Shown here: piece by piece, positions 6,861 through 15,145 of the stretch
Position numbering within the stretch: the first letter of the stretch is position 1
Layout of the letters: each line of letters opens with the position of its first letter
Origin: an uncultured Collinsella sp.
Lineage (GTDB): Bacteria > Actinomycetota > Coriobacteriia > Coriobacteriales > Coriobacteriaceae
NCBI GenBank assembly: GCA_900541785.1
Contig: UQKY01000001.1
Location: 77,381 to 141,380, forward strand
DNA: 64,000 nt
Direction of reading: 5' to 3'
Made by a program: the position numbers and the translations under genes
The notes under the pieces: model-generated
The model's input: the letters and a program-made list of their open reading frames with translations, nothing else
Told to the model about the DNA's origin: nothing
The model's database searches: none

Positions 6861-9083
6861 TTACTCGCTGTAGCGGGTGGCTATGGCAGCTCGCACCATG
6901 CCGGTACTCATGAGGTAGGTCACCAGGAAGTAGCCACCGTATGCTGCCAAGAAGATTGCACAGGTGAGGCCCACGGTGCCGCCGATGCTCATATTTCCGA
7001 AAATGCTCACCAGTTCGATGATCACCTTAAGTGCCACAAAGGAGTGCGCCAGGCCCACTGCCAGCGGGAACAGGAAGAACACCGCTTGTTGCGCCATCAC
7101 CGAATGGCGAATCTGGCGGTCGTCGCAGCCGATCTGTGCCAGCACACGATAGCTGCGGCTGCCGTCGGCCACGTTGGAGAGTTGCTGGATCGATAGAATC
7201 GCCGCACATGCAACGACCAATACAAAGCCGATGTAGATGGCTAGGTAGCTAATAAGACCGTTCATTTGCGCTGCTTGCGTGTACATCTCGGAGCGTGTGA
7301 TGAAGGTTCCCCACGACCCCGGCTCCTCGCCGTCAACGAGCAGATTGTCGAGCACAGTGTATTTAATGCTCTCGTCTGCCTCGGTCGTATCCATCCCCTG
7401 TTTGTAGTTAACGAGCAGGCTACTGGAATACGGCTGCAGATTAAGTTGGGACAACAGCTCGTCGGCAACGACGACGGTACCCGGATTACTGCCCATCGCC
7501 GAGTTGGCGATGGCCGCCGTATCTTCGTCCGACTTATCGGTTGCGGGCTTGAGCTCATGCCCGCCCAAGGTAAGGGCATGGCCGCCAGCCATATACTTGG
7601 TGTACAGGTCGACCAGCTCGCCGCCCATATCACACGTGAGCAGATACTGGTCGTGACCGATATGCACCGGCTCCCCGCCCATCATCTGACGCAGTTTGTT
7701 GTACTGGCTCGCCGGCGTCACAAACAGACCCATCGCATCGGCATTGCTACCCCCGAACGCCTTGGGAAGCTTTTCGCCCATGATCTTGCACATCTCACTT
7801 GGGGTCACCGAAGGATCCGAACCACCAAACGGGTAACTCAGATACGAATCGATCTGCACATGCTCACCGGCAACATCGGCGATATTGACCTTCTTGCCGG
7901 TCTCGTCGTTGTTGTCCGCCGACTTGCCCTTACGATCGCCGTGCCATGGATCGCCGTGCCATGCGGAGTACAAATCGACCGTACTATCGGCCAGCACCAT
8001 GCGATCGGCTTCAGACGGATTGATGTACTCTTTGTAGTAGTCGAGCGTATCGGGCGTGTAATAGACATACGTCTGTGACACGTCAACAGGGTTATAGCGC
8101 TCCAGGTTTTCGTTCATCACATTGGCAATCGACATACCGCACGTCACCGAGGTGATGGCCAAAAACAGGAGCATCGCGATGACGCCCATCGAAAAGCACA
8201 CCGTGTTGACCTTGGCCGCAAGCTGGCGCACGGTAAACATGTTGAGGCCGCGCCAATACACGCCGCGCAGGCTCTGCAGCAGCTTGATGAGCATGCCCGA
8301 GAGTCCCCAGAACAGGGCAAAGGTGCCCACGGTAACCATAGCGGTCGTAATGCCAAACTGGTTCATGGCCTCTTGCAGCTTGCTGTCCGTCGCGGTTAGC
8401 GGGAACCCATCGCGTAGCAGACGGTAATAGGCCACGCCCACAAGCACCACGCCCACGACAAAGATGGCAATCGCGATCCAGGGGTTGCGTGTCTTGATGC
8501 TCTCGTTGCGACGCTCGGCACCCATAAGCTCGATGAGTTTGGTACGACGCACGGCGCGAAGGTTCAGCAGTAGCGTGAGCACAAACATTACGAGCATGCA
8601 GGCAAGGGTCAGATTGAACGCATGCACCGAGAAAAAGAAGTGGAAATTGGCGATCTGTGTCTTAAAGAGCGAGGCCGTAAAGAACGTCATGAGCTGGGAG
8701 AGTCCCACACCCAGCACAATGCCGGCGACAAAGGCGCCGACCGAGACAATCACCGTCTCGAGCGCCATGATCGTGGCGACGCGCCCGCGCCCCATGCCGA
8801 GCACTTGGTACAGGCCAAACTCCTTCTTGCGGCGTTTCATGATGAAGTTATTGGCATACACCATTAAAAAGGCCATGACACCGGCCAAAAAGTATGTCAG
8901 GTTGCCGAGCATGCTGCCCATAACCTGCGCCAAGCCCTTTTCATCGATTCCGGCGATGTCAACCTGCATCGAGATGGTGTTAAAGGCATAGAAGACCGTG
9001 ACGCCCAGGGTGAGCGTCAAAAGGTAGACGAGGTAGTCGCGGCCGGCACGGCGAACGTTGCCCCAAGCGAGTTTACAGAGCAT
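6861..9083 (-). CDS. FtsX-like ABC permease (BceB/VraG type)
   Basis: About 740 residues in the BceB arrangement: one N-terminal helix (KLAWGNVRRAGRDYLVYLLTL...), a first FtsX unit of three helices (about 50-180), more helices near 200-310, one large extracytoplasmic domain (about 335-600), and a final trio of helices. BceB proteins move or remove cell-wall-active peptides and signal to a partner histidine kinase. The ATG at 9083 has GAGGG about 5 bases upstream and overlaps the ATPase gene stop by 11 bases; a GTG four codons earlier is the alternative. No BceRS two-component pair is visible nearby. Confidence 0.88.
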   Translation of the reverse strand: MLCKLAWGNVRRAGRDYLVYLLTLTLGVTVFYAFNTISMQVDIAGIDEKGLAQVMGSMLGNLTYFLAGVMAFLMVYANNFIMKRRKKEFGLYQVLGMGRGRVATIMALETVIVSVGAFVAGIVLGVGLSQLMTFFTASLFKTQIANFHFFFSVHAFNLTLACMLVMFVLTLLLNLRAVRRTKLIELMGAERRNESIKTRNPWIAIAIFVVGVVLVGVAYYRLLRDGFPLTATDSKLQEAMNQFGITTAMVTVGTFALFWGLSGMLIKLLQSLRGVYWRGLNMFTVRQLAAKVNTVCFSMGVIAMLLFLAITSVTCGMSIANVMNENLERYNPVDVSQTYVYYTPDTLDYYKEYINPSEADRMVLADSTVDLYSAWHGDPWHGDRKGKSADNNDETGKKVNIADVAGEHVQIDSYLSYPFGGSDPSVTPSEMCKIMGEKLPKAFGGSNADAMGLFVTPASQYNKLRQMMGGEPVHIGHDQYLLTCDMGGELVDLYTKYMAGGHALTLGGHELKPATDKSDEDTAAIANSAMGSNPGTVVVADELLSQLNLQPYSSSLLVNYKQGMDTTEADESIKYTVLDNLLVDGEEPGSWGTFITRSEMYTQAAQMNGLISYLAIYIGFVLVVACAAILSIQQLSNVADGSRSYRVLAQIGCDDRQIRHSVMAQQAVFFLFPLAVGLAHSFVALKVIIELVSIFGNMSIGGTVGLTCAIFLAAYGGYFLVTYLMSTGMVRAAIATRYSE

Positions 9084-9858
9084 CGGAGCCCTCACCGCCC
9101 ATCATGGCAACGACCTCCATAATGCGGTCGAAAAACTCTCGGCGGTCGGTGTCGCCGCGGCGCAGCTCGGTGAAGATCTTGCCGTCGCGGATAAACAACA
9201 CACGGCTCGTGTAGCTGGCAGCAAAGCTGTCATGCGTGACCATGAGCACGGTGGCGCGCAGGCGGCGATTGAGGGCCTCCAGGCTCTCGAGCAGCAGGCG
9301 AGCGCTCTTGGAATCGAGGGCGCCGGTGGGCTCGTCGGCCATAATCATAGTGGGGTCGGTGACGAGCGCGCGAGCCGCGGCAACGCGCTGCTGCTGACCG
9401 CCGGACATCTGGTAGGGATACTTGTCGAGCACCTGACTGATGGACAGGCGCGCTGCCACATCCTGCACGCGGGTCGAGATCTCTGCCGAGTTTGTGCGGG
9501 CGATGGTGAGCGGCAGGGCGATGTTCTCGCGCGCCGTGAGCGTATCGAGCAGGTTGGAGTCCTGGAAGATAAAGCCGAGCTCCTCGCGGCGGAACTGCGA
9601 AAGCTTAGCCTGCTTCATGCGCGTCACGTCCTGACCGTTAATGCGGATCGTGCCGCTCGTGGCGCTATCGATGGTCGACACGCAGTTGAGCAACGTCGAC
9701 TTGCCCGAGCCCGAAGCGCCCATGATGCCAACGAATTCGCCGCGGTTGACGGTAAAGCTGACGTCGTTGAGCGCGCGGGTCACGTTGCCCAGCGCTCCGT
9801 ATACCTTTTCGAGATGCGCGACCTCCAGTACCGGGGTCGCCATGTGCGTGGTTTGCAT
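9073..9858 (-). CDS. ABC transporter ATP-binding protein (BceA/LolD-like)
   Basis: The 261 residues hold Walker A GASGSGKST, a Q-loop FIFQDSNLL, signature MSGGQQQR, Walker B MIMADEPTGALD and switch VTHDSF. This is the LolD/MacB/BceA class that pairs with FtsX permeases. AAAGGA lies 6 bases before the ATG at 9858. The gene is first in the operon and overlaps the permease gene. Role in antimicrobial-peptide resistance is inferred from the partner's BceB topology. Confidence 0.92.
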   Translation of the reverse strand: MQTTHMATPVLEVAHLEKVYGALGNVTRALNDVSFTVNRGEFVGIMGASGSGKSTLLNCVSTIDSATSGTIRINGQDVTRMKQAKLSQFRREELGFIFQDSNLLDTLTARENIALPLTIARTNSAEISTRVQDVAARLSISQVLDKYPYQMSGGQQQRVAAARALVTDPTMIMADEPTGALDSKSARLLLESLEALNRRLRATVLMVTHDSFAASYTSRVLFIRDGKIFTELRRGDTDRREFFDRIMEVVAMMGGEGSDAL

Positions 9859-10006
9859 ACCGAGTCCTTTCTTGCAATTAGTCTACGGCATCTATAGTCG
9901 CAAGAAGACGAGTCGGCTACCATCGATATGGCTTACGCTTGCCTTACCGTTGTGTAAGGTACGGGTAGCAACCCTGCCGCGTGTTGATGTTGAGAGAGGA
10001 CTCCTA

Positions 10007-10984
10007 TTGAAGACTGTTCATGTTGCCGCTGGGATCATTCGCAGGGATGGATCTGATGAGCTGCTTGCCGTGCAGCGCGGCTACGGCGACATGCAGGGAC
10101 TTTGGGAGTTCCCCGGCGGCAAGCTCATGCGCGGCGAGACCCCCGAGGACGCCGTGCGCCGCGAGCTCATGGAAGAGCTACGGGTCAAAGTCACCAACCT
10201 GCGCGATTTTTACACCGTTGAGTACGACTACCCCGATTTTCATCTCTCCATGGAGTGCTACTACTGCTCGCTGGCTAAAGAGTCTGGCAAACCCCAGAAG
10301 CATGACCGTCAGCTCGATATCCGCTGGATTCCACGCACCTCGCTTGCCACCGTTGAGTGGATGCCCGCCGACAAGGGGCTTATCGACGCGCTGATTGAGT
10401 TGAAGGAAGACCGGCTCGAGGCCAACGGCGCCGAGGCCACCGCGGCAGACGAATCTGCTACCAAGCCCAAACGTAAACCTAAGCGCCGCAGAAAAAAGCG
10501 TCCCAAGCCCGGCTTGCTCGACGGCATCGATACCTCGGACCTTTCCGCCGACGAGCGCGAACTGGTGCGCCGCCGCGCTGCTATAAAAAAGTCCATGAAG
10601 GGCAACAAGCGTGCGAACACCAAGCCCGAGCTGCTCGTTCGCCAGCGCCTGCGCGCCGCGGGCCTTACGGGCTATCGCTTGGAATGGAAGGTTCCCGGCA
10701 AACCCGACATCGCCTTTCCCGGGCGCAAGATCGCCATCTTCGTCAACGGCTGCTTTTGGCACCGCTGCCCCAAGTGCAATCCGAGCCAGCCCAAGCGCAA
10801 CGTTGAGTTTTGGGAGGCAAAGTTTCGCCGCAACGTCGAGCGCGACCGCGCTGCCGTGGCAGCACTCACTCAAATGGGCTGGACGCCCATAACCATCTGG
10901 GAATGCGAGCTCAAAAAAGACCGTATCGACTCCACGATGGAAAAGGTCATCGAGCAGGTGCGGGCTGCAGAGCCGCAGCGCTAG
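10007..10984 (+). CDS. NUDIX hydrolase fused to a Vsr-type mismatch endonuclease
   Basis: A single 325-residue frame with two enzyme domains. Residues 1-130 form a MutT/NudG-like NUDIX domain: GLWEFPGG, then a NUDIX box from G38 (GGKLMRGE) to RRELMEEL (R52, E53, E56, E57); Arg59 replaces the final box Gly. A Lys/Arg-rich linker (about 150-170) leads to a Vsr domain (about 195-318): NTKPE, KPDIAF (D234), FVNGCFWHRCPKC (C249, H252, C254, C257) and WEC (C300), matching the Mg-binding Asp, catalytic His and zinc ligands of E. coli Vsr. Start chosen at TTG 10007 because GAGAGAGGA lies just upstream and NUDIX homology begins there. Likely acts on damaged nucleotides and on T:G mismatches. Confidence 0.9.
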   Translation: MKTVHVAAGIIRRDGSDELLAVQRGYGDMQGLWEFPGGKLMRGETPEDAVRRELMEELRVKVTNLRDFYTVEYDYPDFHLSMECYYCSLAKESGKPQKHDRQLDIRWIPRTSLATVEWMPADKGLIDALIELKEDRLEANGAEATAADESATKPKRKPKRRRKKRPKPGLLDGIDTSDLSADERELVRRRAAIKKSMKGNKRANTKPELLVRQRLRAAGLTGYRLEWKVPGKPDIAFPGRKIAIFVNGCFWHRCPKCNPSQPKRNVEFWEAKFRRNVERDRAAVAALTQMGWTPITIWECELKKDRIDSTMEKVIEQVRAAEPQR

Positions 10985-11237
10985 GAACGAGCATTCACAC
11001 GCTCCGCACGTCCGCGCCACATCCACGTCACAAACCTTAGAAAGCCCTTAAGCCCATAACCTTTCAAGAGTGTTACTCGATACCTCTGACCTGCAGTTTC
11101 ATCGTAACACCAAACCAGGTTAAGCCTTTCTTTAGCGCTTCTTTGCAGCAGCCGCGGCATAATACTGCCAACGCACGGGACCTAGCAGCACACCCCGTGC
11201 GCAACCTTTTGGTGGACATCGAGGAGGCCGCATAAGC
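10985..11237. other. Intergenic stretch, nothing firm
   Basis: No gene seen. A small hairpin with GCACGGG/CCCGTGC arms lies at about 11175-11200, just ahead of the small ORF. No clear terminator follows the NUDIX-Vsr gene. Confidence 0.4.
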
Positions 11238-11447
11238 ATGCATTCTTCCAACGACGCAGCACAGCAGCCATCCCTTAATCATGCAAACCTTTTCTCCTTC
11301 CCCCCGACACAGAGAAACGGCCTCCTCGACTCCCCCACCACAGAAGCAAAACGCTCTGCAGACCAACACCTCAACCTGCAGACATCCTTCGAAAAACTCC
11401 AAGCCTCACTAGACCAGGCATTCCCCAACCAAGCCCGGGCATACTAA
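11238..11447 (+). CDS. Hypothetical small protein (69 residues)
   Basis: A short frame preceded by GAGGAGG about 10 bases before the ATG. The product is hydrophilic, rich in Gln, Asn, Ser, Pro and Leu, without membrane segment or recognisable motif. Base composition is AC-rich compared with the neighbouring genes. It could be real or chance; the ribosome-binding site is the main support. Confidence 0.35.
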   Translation: MHSSNDAAQQPSLNHANLFSFPPTQRNGLLDSPTTEAKRSADQHLNLQTSFEKLQASLDQAFPNQARAY

Positions 11448-11481
11448 TCCCCCATCAGCAAAGCCCTAACGCCCCATACTT

Positions 11482-11680
11482 TCCGCCCCAACGCCACAAG
11501 GGCGATCGAGCAGGACGGCTTGGGCGGGTCCCCGTACTTAGTTTCCAAAATCATTCCGCAGCGCGAAGGCTTCTTATTATTTTCCGCCCTAACGCCACAA
11601 GGGCGACGACCTCGAGTAGGTCAACCTGGGAGGGACGAGGGCTTAGTTCACCAATCTTTCCGCAGGGGGCAAAAAGCCTC
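11482..11680. repeat. Two degenerate ~99-bp tandem units
   Basis: TTCCGCCC(C/T)AACGCCACAA starts both 11482 and 11581. Each unit continues through GGGCGA, a CTTAGTT block and ATTCCGCAG or TTTCCGCAG. The middle parts differ strongly. Confidence 0.6.
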
Positions 11681-11752
11681 GCCGCACGAAGTGCGCAGCG
11701 AGGCTTTTTGCATGCCCGAGGACGATTGGGGAACTAAGCCCTCGTCCCTCCC
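11627..11752. repeat. 126-nt giant hairpin downstream of the aldolase gene
   Basis: Outer arms of 29 bases (11627-11655 and 11724-11752) match with one mismatch. Inner arms GCAAAAAGCCTCGC (11669-11682) and GCGAGGCTTTTTGC (11698-11711) are perfect. On the minus strand the inner hairpin ends in TTTTTGC, so it may also terminate the aldolase transcript. It overlaps the second ~99-bp unit. Confidence 0.75.
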
Positions 11753-11785
11753 CGGGATATATAGCGAGTCGGAGTACCCTTGCTG

Positions 11786-12643
11786 TTACTCTGCTTTGCC
11801 CACAGAGTTGAGGTTGGTCATGCGGATCTTAACCAGCTCGGTGATCTCACGCATGCCCTCCTTGGCCGGCTTCTTGGGATCGAAGCAGGCAGGGTTCTCG
11901 GCCATGTAGGCCATGAAGCCCTTGGTGTAGGCCTGACGCAGCTCGGTGGCGTAGTTGACCTTGCAGATGCCGTTCTTCACAGCCTCGGCAACCTGCTCAT
12001 CGGGCACACCAGAGGTGCCGTGCAGAACCAGCGGCACGTCGACGGCGTCGCGGATGGCCTTGACCACGGACTGCTCGATGTGCGGATCGCTCGTGTACAC
12101 ACCGTGGCTGGTGCCAACGCCAATGGCCAGCGAGGTGCAGCCGGTACGCTCGACGAACTCCTTGGCCTCGGCCGGATCGGTGTAGGGGCTCTCGCCCTCA
12201 ACCGCGGGACCGTCGTCCTCCTTGCCGCCAACCTTACCGAGCTCGGCCTCGACGGGCACGCCCATGGCGCGGCCAGCATCGGCGACGGACTTGGTCAGAG
12301 CGATGTTGTCCTCGAAGGACTCGTGCGAACCGTCAATCATGACAGAGGTGTAGCCCGTGCGGAAAGCCTGCATGCAGCGGTCATAGCCATCGCCGTGATC
12401 GAGGTGCAGAGCGACAGGCACGGAAGCGCGCTCGGCGGCAGCCTTGACCATGCCGTAGAAGTAGTCCAGACCAGCGGTCTTGATGGTGCCCGGGGTGGTC
12501 TGCATGATGACGGGGGACTTGGTCTCCTCGGCAGCGGCCAGAACGGCCATAACAAACTCGAGGTTCTCGACGTTGAACGCGCCGACGGCGTAGTGGCCGG
12601 CCTGAGCGTCCTTGAGCATCTTTTCGGTGGTAACAAGTGCCAT
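11786..12643 (-). CDS. Class II ketose-bisphosphate aldolase (fructose/tagatose-1,6-bisphosphate)
   Basis: A 285-residue zinc aldolase of the Fba/GatY/KbaY family. Visible motifs are GAFNVENLEF, the zinc and catalytic stretch HLDHGDGYD, VEAELGKVGGKEDD, IGTSHG-like GVGTSHGVY and VLHGTSGVPD. It cleaves a ketose-1,6-bisphosphate to dihydroxyacetone-phosphate and glyceraldehyde-3-phosphate. With LacA, LacB and LacC in the window and no class I LacD, it is the natural candidate for the tagatose-bisphosphate step; a housekeeping fructose-bisphosphate role is equally possible. ATG 12643 has GAGAGGAG upstream, and the frame extends further without a better start. Divergent from a DeoR regulator. Confidence 0.92.
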   Translation of the reverse strand: MALVTTEKMLKDAQAGHYAVGAFNVENLEFVMAVLAAAEETKSPVIMQTTPGTIKTAGLDYFYGMVKAAAERASVPVALHLDHGDGYDRCMQAFRTGYTSVMIDGSHESFEDNIALTKSVADAGRAMGVPVEAELGKVGGKEDDGPAVEGESPYTDPAEAKEFVERTGCTSLAIGVGTSHGVYTSDPHIEQSVVKAIRDAVDVPLVLHGTSGVPDEQVAEAVKNGICKVNYATELRQAYTKGFMAYMAENPACFDPKKPAKEGMREITELVKIRMTNLNSVGKAE

Positions 12644-12786
12644 GAGCGTTTGCTCCTCTCCCTCGCCCGCATCTGGACATCGGGCGTAGTTGTTCACAAG
12701 GCGTTTTACCTTGCGTTTTACTGCGCTCATTGTATGAAATTCAGCGGCTTTACACGCGCGAGATATTGAGCCCATGCAGGTCAATA

Positions 12787-12811
12787 CAGTCGTTTTTGAA
12801 AAGTAAACGGA
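12787..12811 (-). promoter_or_regulatory. Direct-repeat sugar motif, aldolase site
   Basis: On the minus strand TCCGTTTACTT, 9 bases, GACTG. A weaker match to the motif shared by the sugar operons, at the same spacing, about 145 bases before the aldolase ATG. Confidence 0.5.
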
Positions 12812-12977
12812 AGGAATTTGAGCAGAGTGGACATGTTCGATATTGAATTTTAGGCGTTCAGCGTCTTTCTTTTATAGAAAAGATAAGTAATCGAAAGGTG
12901 TTTTCTTACTCAAAAAGAAAATGAACGAAAATAGAGTCAACACAATTCCTGCAAATTTTGCCGAGAATGGAGCAGCT

Positions 12978-13781
12978 ATGGCCCACGCAACAACCCGAGC
13001 CTTCGCCGATGAGCGTCGTGCCGCCATCATGGAAATGCTCGAGCATAATGCCTCGGTGCAGGTAGCAGAAATCGCCCAGACCTTTGGCGTGTCCTCCGTC
13101 ACCGCCCGCGCCGACCTGGACGCGCTCGCCGAAGCAGGCAAGCTGCGCCGCACGCACGGCGGTGCCGTTTCGCTCCACAAACGCCTGACCGTCTCCACGC
13201 AGGATCGCCGCATCAATGTCAACGTCGCTGCCAAGCAGGCCATCGCGCAAAGCGCCATCGAGCTCGTCAATGACGGCGACACGCTGCTCGTCGACTCGGG
13301 CACCACGGCGCTCGAGTTCGTCCGGCTCCTCGACCAGCGCGACGGCATCACCGTCATCACGGCAGACATTACCATTGCCGATTACATCGACGAGAGCATG
13401 CCCTCGGTCGATGTCGTCATGCTGGGCGGGGCGCTGCGCAAAGGCCATCGTTATTTGTACGGACCGCTCACTATGCAGGCGCTTCAAATGGTCCATGCCG
13501 ATCTGGCCGTCATGTGCCCCGGCGCCTTTGTCTCCAGCTGCGGCTTTACGACCGACTTTCCCCAGATGGCCGAGACCAAAACGGCTATGATCGCCGCGGC
13601 CCATCAAAGCGTCGCCCTCATGGACGCCAGTAAGGTCAACGGACGTGGCATGTACCGTTTTGCCGAGCTGACCGATGTCGACGCCATCGTGATGGACCGT
13701 GACCCCGATCATGCCGTCGCCACCTCAATCGCCAAGGCCACCGACAGCGCACGTCCAGCCCTCATCATCGCCGGCGCTTAA
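12978..13781 (+). CDS. DeoR-family transcriptional regulator
   Basis: An N-terminal helix-turn-helix (ADERRAAIMEMLEHNASVQ, then AEIAQTFGVSSVTARADLDAL and LRRTHGGAV) precedes a DeoR sensor domain with VDSGTTALEF, a phosphosugar-binding-like element. Start set at ATG 12978, which has GGAG 5 bases upstream; an in-frame ATG at 12921 has no clear ribosome-binding site. It is divergent from the aldolase gene, which it probably regulates in response to a sugar phosphate. Confidence 0.88.
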   Translation: MAHATTRAFADERRAAIMEMLEHNASVQVAEIAQTFGVSSVTARADLDALAEAGKLRRTHGGAVSLHKRLTVSTQDRRINVNVAAKQAIAQSAIELVNDGDTLLVDSGTTALEFVRLLDQRDGITVITADITIADYIDESMPSVDVVMLGGALRKGHRYLYGPLTMQALQMVHADLAVMCPGAFVSSCGFTTDFPQMAETKTAMIAAAHQSVALMDASKVNGRGMYRFAELTDVDAIVMDRDPDHAVATSIAKATDSARPALIIAGA

Positions 13782-13786
13782 ACAAA

Positions 13787-13823
13787 AACCACCACAAAGG
13801 TGCCTGTCCCCTTTGTGGTGGTT
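13787..13823. terminator. Bidirectional terminator between deoR and the flavodiiron gene
   Basis: AACCACCACAAAGG (13787-13800) pairs perfectly with CCTTTGTGGTGGTT (13810-13823) between two convergent genes. Confidence 0.85.
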
Positions 13824-13855
13824 GTGATAGTTGAGCGCCAAAAGTGAACGTGTCG

Positions 13856-15016
13856 CTACTTGGAGAGCTCGTCGGCGAGGGCCTCGATCTGAGCGCGCGA
13901 GGCGTCGTTGAGCGAGCCCAGCACAGTCACCTTGTTCTGCGTCAGGGTGATGTCCTTCATGCCCTCGATCTCCTTGGTCATAACCTTGGCAGCTGCGGGC
14001 GCCCAGGAACCGGACTCGACAAGCGCCACGGTGCGGTTCTGGTAGGCATGCTCGGCGAGCGTGTGGATAAAGGTGCTCATGCACGGGAAGATCTCGCCCT
14101 GATAGGTAATGGAGGCGAGCACCAGACGGTCGTAGCGGAACGCATCCTCAACGGCCTCGGCCATGTCGTCGCGAGCCAGGTCAAAGACGGAGACCTTCTG
14201 GCCGCGAGCCTCGAGCGCAGATGCGAGCTCCTCGACGGCAGCCTTCAGATGGCCATACACGCTCGCATAGGCGATCGTGATGCCCTCGTCCTCGGGCTGA
14301 TAGCTCGACCAGGTGTTGTAGGTGTCGAGGTAATAACCCAGGTTCTCGGTCAGCACGGGGCCGTGGAGCGGGCAGATAATCTGAATGTCCAGATCGGCGG
14401 CCTTCTTAAGCACGGCCTGCACAAACTTGCCGAACTTGCCCACGATACCAAAGTAGTAACGACGCGCCTCGCAGGCCCAGCCTTCGGGATCCTCGATGTC
14501 GTTAGCGCCAAACTTGCCAAAGCCGTCGGCACTAAAGAGCACCTTGTCGGTGGCTTCGTAGGAGAACAGCACCTCGGGCCAGTGCACGTTGGGGGCGCCG
14601 ACAAAGGTCAGACTGTGGCCGCCCAGGTCGAGCACGTCGCCCTCTTTGACGACCATCTTGCGCTCCGGATAATCGGTACCAAAGTAGTTGGTCATCATGC
14701 GGAAGGCGCCCATACTGGCCACAATCTTTGCCTGGGGATAGCGCTCCATAAAGGCGGCGATACCGGCGGAGTGATCGGGCTCCATGTGATGGACGACCAG
14801 GTAATCGGGCGTACGGCCATCGAGCACGGCCTCGATGTTGTCGAGCCACTCGTCAACAAAACCGCCGTCGACCGAATCGGCGACAGCGATCTTTTCGCCC
14901 AAGATAACGTAGCTGTTGTATGCCATACCGTTCTCGGACACATCGTACTGGCCCTCGAACAGGTCAATATCGTGATCGTCGACGCCAACGTAGCGGATAT
15001 CCTTGGTGATCTCCAT
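13856..15016 (-). CDS. Flavodiiron protein (A-type flavoprotein, O2/NO reductase)
   Basis: A 386-residue protein with a metallo-beta-lactamase-like diiron domain (about 1-250) holding HHMEPDHS (H-x-E-x-D ligands) and later HGP, then a flavodoxin domain (about 255-385) starting ITIAYASVYGH. Such proteins reduce oxygen to water or nitric oxide to N2O in anaerobes. No rubredoxin domain is fused, so electrons come from a separate carrier. AGGAGG precedes ATG 15016; the upstream in-frame start lacks one. Confidence 0.93.
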   Translation of the reverse strand: MEITKDIRYVGVDDHDIDLFEGQYDVSENGMAYNSYVILGEKIAVADSVDGGFVDEWLDNIEAVLDGRTPDYLVVHHMEPDHSAGIAAFMERYPQAKIVASMGAFRMMTNYFGTDYPERKMVVKEGDVLDLGGHSLTFVGAPNVHWPEVLFSYEATDKVLFSADGFGKFGANDIEDPEGWACEARRYYFGIVGKFGKFVQAVLKKAADLDIQIICPLHGPVLTENLGYYLDTYNTWSSYQPEDEGITIAYASVYGHLKAAVEELASALEARGQKVSVFDLARDDMAEAVEDAFRYDRLVLASITYQGEIFPCMSTFIHTLAEHAYQNRTVALVESGSWAPAAAKVMTKEIEGMKDITLTQNKVTVLGSLNDASRAQIEALADELSK

Positions 15017-15145
15017 CAGGCAAAGCCTCCTAGATAGACAAAAGAGCCCGTCTATCATAGCACTCGGCTGCATCCCAACAGCTATCTGCCGGCATCCTTA
15101 TCATTTGTTATTGATGTTCAACATATCCCCGTTGACCTGCGGAAA

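Noticed and set aside
9641..10006. Upstream extension of the NUDIX-Vsr frame to 9641
   Set aside because: The extension overlaps the divergent ABC ATPase gene and is its antisense shadow; NUDIX homology and a ribosome-binding site place the start at 10007.
12644..12784. Longer aldolase starting at 12784
   Set aside because: The added residues are not family-like, and GAGAGGAG lies before the ATG at 12643 where aldolase similarity begins.
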